64,000 bases of DNA, taken from NCBI GenBank assembly GCA_008360975.2, contig CM039193.1:4516501-4580500 (forward strand). Direction: 5' to 3'. The position numbers were made by a program, and so were the translations under genes. Origin of the DNA: Lichenostomus cassidix. Taxonomy: Eukaryota; Chordata; Aves; Passeriformes; Meliphagidae. Positions 1-12,561 of the stretch are shown here, piece by piece (the first letter of the stretch is position 1; every line of letters begins with the position of its first letter). The notes under the pieces are model-generated. The model was not told the DNA's origin, ran no database searches, and saw only the letters and a program-made list of their open reading frames with translations.

Positions 1-3000
1 CTTTGTCTGATGGGCTTTTAGGAACAGCTTGTCACTTCTGAGTCTTTGCTAGATCTAATCTTGAGCGTAGCCTGAGCTTTTATTTAACTACAAAAGAGCA
101 GAGTGATGCTTTGGTTAGAAGGGTGCCCCCTGATAGAAAAAGAGCTGAAAATTTCTTTTAAAAAAACCCACCAAAACCCCAAAACAAATCACCAAACACC
201 AGCCCTACCTATGGAGGTGTTATGGACCAGAAGAAATGAGGAGTTGTGTGTTAATCTCACCGCTGCTGCACATGTACATGGTTAGGAGACATCCCCTGGA
301 AAATACACCACAGCTCCACAGTAACATGGATTTTCCCTCTCCTGAGGTAATATGGCAAAGGCTCCCAACTGTGCTGTGTATCAGAAGAGCCTCTTGAGAA
401 ACTGTGCTCAGCAGCTGGAGCCAAGCCCCTCGCTGCCTTGCGGGGCACTGCAGATTAGTGCTGGTGCAAGATTGGGGCTCTTACCGCAATCTCAGCTCTT
501 TAATTAAAATAACGTGGAACAAAAAGGGAGAATTAGTTAAAAATAACAGCTCTCGGAAGCACAGCTTGTCTTTTTATTAGACTTGTCCTCACTTTCTCCG
601 CTGCTCTGATAAGAAGGATGTTCTCCCTCTGGGACGGAGTGAATAAACCGGGATGAAACTCATTTGTTGGGGCATTATGCGTTAATTAATTTTGAACACT
701 AATCCTGTCCCCATCCACTGTTTCTTTTTTTCCTGGTTTTACACAGCAGAATACAGTTCTGCTCAAGGAGAGGACGGGCAGCTTGTGCTGTGCTGCAGAA
801 AGGGGAAGGTTGTGTTGTCCCCTTGTCCCCAGGGCTGGGGGAGGTTTTGCCTGGCGCCGTGCTGCAGGTCATTTTTGGGGAGGTGGGAGCTTTCCCAGAG
901 CCCATCCAGAATATGGGAAACTTAATATTCACCTCAGGTGATGCCCTGAGGCTCAGCTGCAGCCTCTTGCTGGTGTGGTTCCCCTGAGGGCAGGGTGAAG
1001 GGGCTGATCCCATATATCCCATGTGGAGCTGGCACTGCTGGGAGGGACTTTGCCTCCCCAGTGGGTTATGGACCCTGTGGTCCTGCAGGAAAGCACCAGG
1101 GTCACTGCCAGAAAATGTATTTAACTGAGGAAAAAAAAAATATTATCTTTTTTCTGTACATTTCTCTTTTTAGAATAAACTGAAATAATATTTGAGCCTC
1201 TGGACAATATGAGCTGGTTTCTTTTTTTGTACCCAGACTTCTGAGGGAAGACATTCTGGTTTTAAGTGGTCTCTTTAATCTGATGGGAAGTTTGCCATTC
1301 AAATGGGGGAAGATGTGGACTCTTTCTTTAATCTTTTTTGATTAAGTAATATTATTTTTTTTCCTATTCTCTGTAGTCCTTTCTCTGGCTCAGCAGTTAC
1401 TCCTGGCTGCCCCTGCATCCTGCCTATTTAACTTTGCCCATTCTTTCAAGATCAATATGTGCTGCTAAATTACTGAAGTCGGAGAATAAAATAAAAAAGA
1501 AAATCCAATATGAGGTTTTGGCATGTAAGTATTGCTTATAAAGCCTTAGGATGGTGTTTAATACAAACCATCTTGCTTTCTCATTTCTAGTGTATACATA
1601 AGTGTCCATAAGTGAAAATCCCTGTTCAAGGAAAGGAGCAATAATATTCAGCAATCCTGGAAAAGGGCTAATTCTTCATTCTGTCCAAGTTTCTAAGCTA
1701 CTGCAGGTGTCTGGAGCAGTGACTTCATGTGCTGCCCTGCAGATTCTTTCCCACAGTGGGATTCCTCCAGGCTCACTTTCTAGTAACAGAATGAAGGGTG
1801 ACCTCTGTCCTGTCATCTTGCTGTGAGTTCAGGTGGATTAAGGGGGACAGACTGGAAAAAATGTGTATGAAACAAATTCCAGCTTGCCAGTGTGCTCTTA
1901 GAATACACAGAGCAGGAAAACATTCATTAAGTAGTGGCTGTGGACAAGACTGATTTCTCATGGGGGAATTCTTGGATACAGGGTGTTTTACTCCTTAAAG
2001 CAAGGGGATATTTAGAATCTGACATTTGGGGTCTGGGTATGGAATTGGGACTGTGATGGCCTCAAAGAGCTGAGAGCAGCTTATAAAACAAGGAGGAAAA
2101 TTGTCCCCTTCTTAGAAATCAATGTTCTTTTCTGCGGTGTATTTTAAATTATGTCCCTTTCTAGTCTGAGAGCAATTTGCTTCTACCAGAGATCAATTTG
2201 TGAAGACTTTTATCTATAATAAAACTGAATTTGGTTGGTTAGGACATGGAGCAGAACTGACTGAAGGGCAGGAAGATGGGATCATCCATGGGGCTGTGCT
2301 GGGTTCAAACCCTTCCAGAACCATCTGTTGGCACTGGAGGGACTGATCCAGCCTGGAAAGGCTCCAGGAAGCTTTGGATCAGGTTGCTGGTCCCTCCCAT
2401 AAATAACATTCCATCAGAAAAGGGTCCCTGGGGAATATTTGATCTGTTTAACTATTGATCCTAGCTAATCAGTCCTAGTGGAGGTTGTTAAATCCTGGTG
2501 AAGACTTACACTGTCTCCCTTCAATCCCTGTTCCCATGACATTTCTAATAGGATAAGATCTTGTTGCCATACAGAGGCAATTACACCATGGTAAGCATTT
2601 ACCATAACAATAAATACCTGAAATGCAGAGTAGATCTCCCATCATTGGGGTTTAGATCTCACTGTTTCTGGCATGAAGGAATGTAGTGGGTGAGGTCCTG
2701 GGTAGTTCCATGGGAAAGGGGAACTCTCCTGTGGTGCTGTTGGTTGATTGATTTGTATTTGCCTGATACAAGCAAGAAAACAAAATTATGGCCTGCATTG
2801 TGTGTGTGTGAATTGCTGGGATTTTTAAATGAATTGCTGTTTTTTCTGCTCTGTGAGAAGCCAAGTAACTCTTTGCCTTTCTTTCCTGGAGTTGTGGAGA
2901 CAAATTTAGAGGTTCTGTTGAAAAACCTGCATTGTTCACTAAATATTGGCACTTTTGTGGGGAAAACTATCAGAAGTGGGGTTGAATGTTGGAGGTGGTG

Positions 3001-6000
3001 AGAGGATTTGAGCAGTCAGGGCATCAGGAGCAAGGAATGATCCTCTGAGAGTTCCAGCCCATGCCTGAGCCACACCACATACAGAACAGGGCTAAAAAGG
3101 TTTTTTATTTGTCCCTTTTCACATTATCAGTCCTGAAACCCCACTGTGAGGTTGATCTGTTTCTCTGGGAGGCTGAGGCTCTGTGCTGCAGAGGTTCAGG
3201 GTGTGGGAGCTGTGTTCTGGCTGCCCTCTAGTGAGGCTCTGCCCGGGATAAATCCCTGTGGAGAGCCGGGCAGGGATCGCTGCTCTCCATCCACAGCCTG
3301 GCAAAGTTTGTGATTGCTGTAATCCTTTTAACCTCAGCCTGATGATGCTCTGCCTTCCCGGTGGGAATCTGAGCCCTGATGGATTAGTGGGTGTGAATTG
3401 AGATGGAGGGTAAGTTTGGCTTTCCTGAAGAGCATCACCTCTGCAGGTGCCTGTGGGGATGTGGTATCTGTAGGATAAAATTTAATAAGATTGTGGGGTG
3501 GCTTTTAATGACTTCAGGAGTGCGTTGGGGACAGGAGCAGTGTGTGCCCTGCTCCTCCCAGCCATGGGACAGGCTCTGGGTACCACAGTGGGCTGCCATC
3601 CCTCTGTGCCAGCCACTCCATTTCAGCACTGGGAAAGGTTTTGCTTTGCATCCATAGGGCTGGAACACTTCTTGGTGGGCTTTTTTATACTGTATTTCTC
3701 TGGCTGCTTGTGTATTGTAGTAATATTGTAGTGTGGGGAGGGTTGAAACTGGTGCAAGTCCTGCCTGCTGCCACCATCATCACTGTGACCACTAGGATTT
3801 AAAATGCAATTTTTGAGATGAGGTTGCCAACCCTGAGGCCCAGAGGCTGCCCAAGCAGCTTCCCCAAGCTTGGCTTTTATGCACGAGGAGCCCCAAAACT
3901 GTGAGCAAAGCATGCTGCAGCTGCCGAGGAGAAAAGAAAAGCAGGGAGAGCAGGAGATGTTGGCAGTGCTGGATGGTTTCAGTGCTGGAGCTGCCCTTTC
4001 CAAGAGCAGGTGTGGGGATGCAGGAGGGGAATCACAGCAGAATCCACCCAGGAGGGGAATTGGATGGATTCCTTGCACAAGGGCAGGCTTGAAACAGTCG
4101 CCAGTGCCCTGGGCCATGGAAAGACCGGTCCTGCAGCAGCAAAGTGCTGCTGCTTTTTGGGGATACCCAGGCGTGGAGGGGGGAGATTGGGTAAACAGGG
4201 CTAGAAGAGCTTACTCAGGATGTGTTTGTTTAAAGGATCTGCTTCAGCCTGACTCCTGTAATTAGGTAACAAGTATATTTCTGCTCCTTGGAAACACTTC
4301 ATTCATTAGCCTAATGGAGGGAAGGATTATGCAGAGATGAAGGTAAAAGATGCCAGCCAAGGAGGGGTTTGCATCTGGAGTGAACCAAGGCTGCAGCAGG
4401 AGCAGCTGCTGGGCTGGGGACACAGGGATGTTACCAGGGAACTGTGCTGTGGTTCAGCCTGCACCAGGCTCTTGGCTTTATACTTGGTGTTTTCTAGTCC
4501 ATGTCTGCTCTCACAGGCTGGGATGAGGAGGTTGTTCTGTGTGACTGTGGGTAAAAATCGGGAAAAATGTTTCCATTTAGGATGCATGAGATTTCTGCAA
4601 GGGAAAATAGATATTCTGCCTTGCAGTGTCCCATAAAGACACAGCAAAAATAGTGAAGTAATGAAAAGGGTGAAATCCATAAATGGTGTATAAAACTGAG
4701 GATGAGCAAAGGCTGGAGATCTGTGGGTATGAATTGATTAGGCTTTTCTCAGCAAAGCATTCCAATAATATGCCAGGAGTGCACTCGTGCAGAGATGCTT
4801 TAAGATATTTAAATCCTGAATGTCAGAATCTCCAAGTGGAATTCTGGATGCTGTGGGCAAGGCAGTGGCTCCTTTGGGGTGCTGGTTTTACACACATCCT
4901 CGAGGATGCTCAGTGAAGCAGCTGAATCTCTCCCCAAGCAGCAGCAGGTCTCTGCTAGAGAGCAGAAATGCAGGAAAGCACAGGCACTAACAGTGCTGCA
5001 GTGATGAAGAATGAGGTGCCCAATGATTTCTCCCTAGGAAGTAATTTCACTGGGAGAAAGGAGGAAAAGCATCCTGAGATCTGAGCTCCTTGGGGCTCTC
5101 CCGGAGAACTGAAGTGAGGTTGTGTTTCTGATGGCATCAAGGGAGAATCCCACAGCCACAGGTGGGCCAGTGGCTCCTGTGCCAGGCTGGCTCAGCTTGG
5201 GATCAGCCTTTGCCTTGGCTCTGTGCTGCCTCAGAGCTGTGTGTTGTGGTGCATTTGTGTGCTGCATCCCGTAGGCAGCAAAACAGCTACTGAGACCTGC
5301 AGCCGTGGGAGTCGAGATATTCAAGGTATATAAGAGTATAACAGGTTGTACTTCCAGATCAGCTGGACCTTTTTGAAGCATGGATGGATCCTCTCCTTTC
5401 CTTCCATGGGAGATGGGGGCTGCTTGTTTGTAAAGTGATGCTGGTGGCCTTGATTTCTATTCTGTGAGATAGATGGGGCTGGAGGGAAGAGAAGTGGAAA
5501 CAAGATTCACCTAAACAATAAAATTAGGGCTCTAGAAGAGGAGGTGCATATATGAAAAAAAAAATCTGGGAGGAGAAGGAAGGCTTTGTTTTGCTCCAAC
5601 TTTGGCATTGAAGTTCCAGGTCTTGTTTTGTCCTTATTTCACTCATCAAACATCCTCTTTGAAAGCACTCAGGTGAAAGTCTCAAATCCTACGAAACCAC
5701 TTTTTTTTTTTTTTTTCCCCTCCCAAGCCGGGGCAGGAGCAAACACATGACTTAAACACCTCCTGTGCCGAGCTGGCCTTCAGCAGAAGCAGCAACAGGC
5801 TGAACCAGTTTGCTCCTTGCTTTCGTCTCCTGACAGGCGCTCTCTTGTCCCGGCTGCCCTGGGAGGTGCTTGGCTGATTCTCCTGGTGCTGCAGGAATTC
5901 CCCTGCCTGCAGCCACCAGCTCAGAGTGCAGTGGTGTGTGGCCAGCAGCCTTTGGCCAGCGCTAGCCCCACGGACTGCCCCAGTGTGCAGAAGAGCCAGG

Positions 6001-6717
6001 CTGAGGTTGGGGACTGAGTGGAGTGTCCGGATACAGTTAAAGGAGAGTTTTATGGCGTGTGGCAGAGGGTGAGGTGTGCAAGCTGCTTTTCCTTCCAGAA
6101 GGTGCCTGTCTCCTGAGTCTCAGGTGAGAGGAGCTTGTTGCTTGGGTTGGCAGGTTGAGTGAAGCTGGGAGATGCAGATGTTACTGCTTTATGAGTTGGG
6201 GGGATGTCCCTGTGGGTGGTGGGGGTGCTGCTGGAGCTTGGGTCAGAAGTGACAGAGCATGAAGGGTAATTCAGAGGGCTCTCCCAAGTTTATTTGGGGA
6301 GTTTATTTTTATTATGAACCTCTCAAGTTTGTATTTATGGGTGTTGCTCATGGCAGACCTCCTCCTGGTGTGGTTTCCTGGTGGGTCAGCCATCCATTTT
6401 GGCCATGATGTTGACCATGGGTGTTGAGGGAATGGAGGTTTGACCATGCAGGAATGCTGTCCTGGCTCTGGCCAGGTGCTGCAGCCTGTCCAGAACATCA
6501 CAGCCCCAAAATGATAGCTGCTGCTGGAGCTGTGGTGGGCTCTGTTCCCTCACTGAGCTCAGAGCCCCACCAGCTGCTCCACAGGCAGAACAGCAGCAAT
6601 TTGGGCTGAGCTGGGGTGTGAGTTTTGCTGCTGCCAGCTCTGTCCTTCAGCTCAAGGGAGCTGCAGATGGGGCAGCCCTGGGAAAGCTCTGCACCCCAAC
6701 ACTGGGGCTGAAGAAAT
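1..6717. other. Upstream DNA without supported genes
   Basis: No open frame here is longer than expected by chance, none carries a recognisable domain, and no convincing exon with both splice sites was seen. Content is A+T-moderate with scattered poly-T and poly-A runs and some CCAAAAC-type simple sequence near 160-200. From memory of vertebrate synteny, MITF is a neighbour of FRMD4B, but no MITF exon was recognised here. Confidence 0.6.
5701..5716 (+). repeat. Poly-T run (T16)
   Basis: Sixteen T followed by CCCCTCCC; a simple repeat in the upstream region with no element recognised beside it. Confidence 0.9.
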
Positions 6718-6855
6718 GCTGATTGAATCACAGCTCTGATCATGGCAAGGGCAGTTTTCAAGTCTGCTTTACATCCCAAGTGGGGCAGGGAGAGGGAAGC
6801 AATGGGAATATTTCTTTTAGGAAGCCATTTCAGCCCCTCTTATCCATCTATTTAA
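6718..6855 (+). repeat. 138-bp direct duplication, copy 1
   Basis: This segment, starting GCTGATTGAATCACAGCTCT and ending TATCCATCTATTTAA, recurs at 8505-8642 with no indels and about 7 substitutions (about 95% identity). The flanks are unrelated on both sides. It contains TTTTCAAGTCTGCTTTACAT and an AGGAAGCCATTTC motif but no recognised repeat consensus. The frame starting at TTG is open in both copies, but there is no ATG or splice evidence for coding. Confidence 0.93.
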
Positions 6856-8504
6856 TTCAGGCACCCCCTAAATCCCCCCTGGGATCAGTCACCTCTGGGG
6901 TCTGCTCTGTCCTGAGCTCCCTGCAGCTTTGCTTGCTGTTTGAGATCTGCCTGAAACCAATACCCACGAGAAGCTGGAAGCTGACTGACTGATGTCTGAG
7001 GCTTCCACAAGTGCTTGTGTACAAGTCCCTTTCTTTTCAATCTGAAGATGTGCAACTCTTGGCTGCTTTTCTCCTTCCACTCTACCATAGTGGAAAAATT
7101 TGCAGCAACCCTCAGAATATTTAGAAGAGAAATTGCTGATCTGAATGTGCTCTGGCACAAGGCACAAACAGCTGGAAAATGTGCCTTCCCCTGCAATATT
7201 TCAAGGATGTGTAGCATCATCAAGGGCTATTCACTGGAGCTGGCACTGTGAGCCTGTGCTGTATGACAGAAAATAAATGTTCTGTCCCCACCTTTGAGTA
7301 GGTTATGTCCCAAATATGTAGTGGGCAGGTGACAGATCCCTTTCTCTTGTGATAGATGCTCTGCCCAACAGCTCAGCTCTGCCTTGGAAGGGCTCTGGGA
7401 GTAAATCCCTGCGATGGAAGCTGGCAGCAAGCATATTGAGGAACAGATGGTGCTGTGCTACAATTTTACCTGCTGTAAGGCCAATGCATCACTCAGCAAT
7501 ACAGAAACAAGAATTGTATTCCAGTGGCTGCTGTGTTCTTGCTGGGGGGAGGGATTGTTTGATTTAACGTTCAGCAGGGGAAGGGGAAAGGATGTTACAT
7601 GTAGCTGTTTTTATGTTTTTATTTTTTTTAACTCCCTGAGGATTTGAAGATGTAGATTTGTTTTCGAACCCCAGGATTTATTTTCCCCTTCTGTGTGAAT
7701 TCTAGCCGTGGGTTAGTTGTGTGCTGGAGGGGCTTGCTGTTTGTGCAGAAAGAACACATGTCCTCATGTCCTGCCAATGCCACTGAGTGCCTGGGGAGGG
7801 TGGGAAGGACAGGGAGGGACAGTCCCCTCTCTCTGTGCCCATGAGGAGCATAATATTGTCTCTGCAGGCAGCCTGTAGGACATTGGAGCCCCTTTCAGCT
7901 TACAGCAGTGCTTTTTTTACTCTCCAAAGCCCTAGTCCTGGAGTGTTTCCCACCCAAAGGCTGCTACCTGCCTTGAGGAACAGGAGGATGAGGCAGCAGT
8001 GAATGAAACTGGATGTAGCAGGGAGCAGTCAGCAGCAGCTGGAAGCTCTTCCTTCTGATGCAGAGCAGTGGGAAGAGGAGGATCAGGTGCTCTGGTTTCT
8101 CTGGGCTCCATGTCCCCTGTCCCCTTCCAACCACGTGCACAGGATGGGAGCAGAGTTCCTGGGAAGCATCCTCCAGGAGCAGCTGGGCAGGACAGACTGG
8201 CCTGCTCAGGCAGGCAAAGGGCCTTTTGTGCTACAATTTTGACCATTAATGTGAATGAGAACAGCAGACTTAAAAAAGAAAAAATAAAGCCAGTTTGATC
8301 CTCTGACCTCCAAAATTGCCCAATATGAGCACCCCAGCTCTGCTTCCAAGCATCCTCTTCCTGCTCCAAATGGCTTCCTTTCCCTGGCTGAGTTCTCATC
8401 TCCTCTCCAAGGAGGAAGGGAAAAATGCATTATAATTCTGCAGTCTTGGCAAATGAGGAATCACACCCATGAAAACAAATACCCGTTAATTAGGACCATG
8501 AAAG

Positions 8505-8642
8505 GCTGATTGAATCACAGCTCTGATAATGGCAAGGGCAGTTTTCAAGTCTGCTTTACATCCCAAGAGGGGTGGGGAGAGGGAAGCAATGGGAATTTTT
8601 CTTTTAGGAAGCCATTTCGGCCCTTCTTATCCATCTATTTAA
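8505..8642 (+). repeat. 138-bp direct duplication, copy 2
   Basis: Second copy of the 6718-6855 segment, in the same orientation, 1787 bp downstream. Substitutions include C to A in GATCATGG, a CAAGTGGGGCA to CAAGAGGGGTG block and CAGCCCC to CGGCCCT. The sharp, unrelated flanks suggest a segmental insertion or two copies of one unidentified repeat family. Confidence 0.93.
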
Positions 8643-9861
8643 ATATTTCTCTGCCAACAGGTACTGCTCAGTTCCTGCATTGTTTCCATTTGAAGTGCAA
8701 GGGGGAGACAGAAGTTATTGCCTGGGATAATTGTTAGCAAATGCAGAGTTCTCATTTGTGGCCATTACAGCAGGAATAACTTTTTCAAGTGCATGAATGG
8801 TCTCAGATTGACCCCCATTGGGGAGTTCAGGCTGTTGCAGGAGGGCCAGAAGTGAGATTAGGAAACTGTGGGGAGCCTGGCTGGGCTAAAGCTCCACTCT
8901 CAGCATGTCTGTTCTGCTTCCCTTTTTCCAAGGTGATGAGGGAAAAGTTTAAGGAGTTAAAAAGCAGAACAAAACATTGGATCCGAACAATATTGAGTTT
9001 GAACAGTTTGTTTTATCAACAGTCCTTTGGCAAAATGGGCTTTCCCATCACCTTTCCCCTTTTGTTCTCCCCAGTTAGCTACAAAATGAGTGACTGAGTA
9101 GTGGGCTGAGGTAACACCTCCACCCCTGCACCTTGGAAACACTGGGATAATAGGTTGGACAGCTTTTCCCGCTGGATCTGTGGCCACCAGCTGTGGGGAC
9201 AGATGTGCTGGCCGGGGGGGCTGTGAGAATGGGCTGAGGTGTGGGTGAGCCTCACCTGGCAGGGACAGAGCTCCCTGCCCAACACCTCACCCTGTTTCCC
9301 GCAGGGGTGAGGTCCTGGTGACCTCAGTGGGCTGATTCAGCAAGGGCCACAGCCACCGTGGCCATCCCAGCCATCCCCTCCGCCTTTCCCTCCCGCTTCC
9401 TTTCTCATTGTTTGTGACATTTCCCAACGTCACTGCTCCCACCCTGCGGGAGTATCCCTCCCATCTCATACTGCTGCTGCCGTCAGGACTTTTGGTGATA
9501 TTTTTTTTTTTTTTTTCTAAAAAGGGAGGGAAAATTGGATCAGAGCTCCTTGCTTTTGAAGGAGATTTACTTGGCTTGAACGTGAAAAATGTGTTGTCTT
9601 GACTTGACCTGTCTTGGTGAGAGGAGCTTGGGATTTCTGTAGTATCAGTGCAGATTTCTTGTCCAGCTACTGAAAGCTCCAGGGCAAACACAAGGGTGAC
9701 AACTGCAGTAGGACTGACCTGTGTGGTGGCTCTGGAAGAGAACCCTTGAGTAGCACAGAAAGTTATGGGTCAGGCTTTTAGTGCAGATGTTGAAGGTAAT
9801 GGATTCATGACCTGTGTGTGTGTTCCTGTACTCCTGGGGCTGGGTAGAAAAAAATCTGGTT

Positions 9862-9945
9862 TTATATATATATAGGTAGGTAGATAGATATAGATGATAT
9901 AGATATAGATATAGATAGATATGGATATAGATAGATATATCTATA
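9862..9945 (+). repeat. (TA)n/(TAGA)n/(GATATA)n compound microsatellite
   Basis: About 84 bp of TA dinucleotides passing into TAGG, TAGA and AGATAT units, ending TATATCTATA. It is interrupted and likely polymorphic. It lies upstream of FRMD4B. Confidence 0.95.
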
Positions 9946-12525
9946 ATTTGAAAAAATATAATTTTGGATGGTTTGAATAGCTAATGACTGCAAAACGCGC
10001 GCTGGGGCTGAGAAGAACAGAGCAGCAGTGGCAGGAGGAGCTGCAGGAGGTGCAGAGTCCCCCCTGGGGGGGCTGTGTTTGTTGGTGGGGCAGCACTTGG
10101 GGCTCCTGAGGCATTCCCGGCCTCCCCAGGAGCCCATTGAGGGCAGCTGGAGGCTTTCCACTGATTTCAATGGGCTTTGGATGGAGCCCATGGCATGCTG
10201 GTTGTTTGTTTTGGACGCCTTCTGAGGATGAAAACATCCTTTCAGTGGCTGCTCTTTCTCCTTCTCCTCTGGATCAGCTGCTGCTTGCACCCCGCAGCCA
10301 CGATGTGACCCCTCTCTGGGAAAATGCCAATGCTCAACTTGTTTCCTTCTCCACAGGAAAACACCCAGAAACCCAGAATCAGTGAATATCATACTTACCT
10401 TCGAGAGATGCTTTACACCAGAGCTCATCTGGTCTAACAACAAAACATCCCCACCTGCCTCCTTTCAAATTATAGATGGTTATTGCCCATTTATTTGTCC
10501 AGAGCTGGTAAATGAGCACTGTACAGGTACTTTGTTAATAAAATGAGGCACTAATTGTTGTAGCAACAGATGAGACATTGTGAAATGTTGTTTTTGTGTT
10601 TCCTAGCTTGAGAAGCATAATTGCAGCAGACCTGTGCTTACACAAAACATCAGTCCTTAGCACCAAAAGTGCTGGCAATTTGTTATATAGACTTACAGTA
10701 CCAATTTATTTTGCCTCTTCTATTTATCAGTGCTCTCTCTTTCCACTGCTTGGTGATTCTCCCCTGGCAGAAACTGTCTGGGAAAATACACAGCTCTGTC
10801 TCGAAAGGATCTGAACTTACCTCACCTGTGGCAGGTGCAGCGAGATCTGTTGTCTTCAGGTTGTGCAGGATCAATTCCCAGATAAAAATGCCAGCAGGAC
10901 CATTCTCATGAGCATGCTGGAGTGGTGGGGCTGGACCTTGGGGACATGGAGTGAGTGCTGGTGGCCCTGGGAGAGCATCAGCTGCTGCCCTCATCCCTGC
11001 CAGGGAGGTGGGTTACTTTAAATAAGCATTTTGATGGAATGCTTTTATCAGAATTAGTGCTCTGGTGTGCCAAATGCTGAATGGGCACAGAAATGAATCC
11101 TGCTCTGCTGGGTTTGTGGCCTGGAACTGGGGATAGGGAGAAGCACAAAGACACCCAAGATGTCATCTAGGTTCATGTTTGATGGGATGCAGTGATCTAA
11201 ACTCTCATATGAGCAGTACATGGGCAAGGGCAAGTCCTTTCATAGGTGCACACCTTTCCTGGGCTGGGCATGACCCATGAAGTCTAATCAAGGGCAGAGC
11301 ATTGCTGTGAGTCATGACTTTTCTGCAGGCTACAGCATCCCGAGTTACTCATCCTAAGAGAATGAATGCACTGAGGATATAATTATAAGAGCTAGATATC
11401 ACTTATTCTCACTCTTTAAAAGATTCTTGTCAGGAAACTGGTAGGTTTGGGTTCTTATTTTTGCCTCTGTGTCCTTATATATCATGTGAAATGCTGAAAC
11501 TTTACTATCTCATTTATGCTTCCTCTTACAGAGCCATAGATCTCTGACCAGTATTTAGGTTATGTAGTAATTCTGCCCCATTTGCCACAGATTAACGAGG
11601 CTATAAAACAATCATAAAGCTGGGGCAGCCGTGGCTTTTCACGCTCCTCACGTACTTCCATCTACTGTGAAATACTTCATCCAGAAGTAATTACCTGGCT
11701 TCTCCAGGCTCCCTTTAATACTCCTTGACGACTCCAAATGAAGGAGACGCTGCCCCATTTTTGCCTGGGACATTAGCAGGGCAGTGGCAGCATCCATCCC
11801 GGACCAGTGCCTGAGGGAAGCTGAGCAGGTGTGGCACCTGTTGGGGAGCACAGTGTCCATCTGAGTGACCAGAGCTGGGCAAGAAACCCTCCTGCTGCCG
11901 GGCAGGTGTGGGACAAACCGGTGAGGCTGGATGTGTCACCTGCCTGGAACTCCAGCCCTTAGCTCTCCAGACTTTGAAGCTCTGATAAGACCCTGAAGCA
12001 TTTCATGGCTCCAGTAAAGTGATGGACAGGAGAGTCCAGCCACAGAGAGGGATTTGGCATTGCTCCAGCTGCTGGGAAGCTGCAGCAGGTCTGGGTGGGA
12101 GGTGAAGGGACTCTACTGACTCACCTGAATAATTGGGCACAAGAGGTAGAAATGTTGTCAGCATGGTGTGTCAGTGCACAGAAGCTCTTACAGTTCTGCC
12201 TCCAAAACTAGGATGCTGAAAGTATTTTGTGCACTTTATTACAGCCCTGCCAGTTGGGGTGAGATGGAGGTATGAGACTGCTGAGATTGGAGGTGTAGAG
12301 AGTAAACCTGTGTTTGTCTCTTCCTGTAATTTATTTTCAGGGAGTGTGACAGCTACTTGTCTTTCTGCTCTGCAGGGTCTCAGTCTCTCTTTGGAGGGTC
12401 TGTGTCCTCTCTCAAGCTTGGGGATCATCTCTGAGGGCTGGTTATTGGGGTAGGAGGCACAGCACAGCCTGCATGGGAGTGAGAGTGACCTGCTGCTGGG
12501 CTGGGACCTAGCTGGGAAGCAGTGA

Positions 12526-12561
12526 GGTGAAATCAGCACCTTTGGGAAGGTGAAATCAGCA
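12526..12561 (+). repeat. Short tandem duplication (23-bp period)
   Basis: GGTGAAATCAGCA occurs at 12526 and again at 12549, separated by a CCTTTGGGAA filler. The second unit is diverged after the shared 13 bases. Confidence 0.6.

Noticed and set aside
6723..6992. Open frames preserved in both copies of the 138-bp duplication
   Set aside because: The shared frame starts at TTG, is short, and diverges immediately outside the duplicated block; similarity is explained by DNA duplication alone.
9862..10443. 193-codon minus-strand open frame
   Set aside because: Its C-terminal part is translation of the TA/GATA microsatellite (YIYLYPYLSISISI-type repeats), so it is a composition artefact.
10375..10445. 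Possible degraded CR1 end (CAGAATCAG..CATCTGGTCTAACAAC)
   Set aside because: Only two short stretches resemble the CR1 antisense end; intervening sequence does not align, so it is not called.
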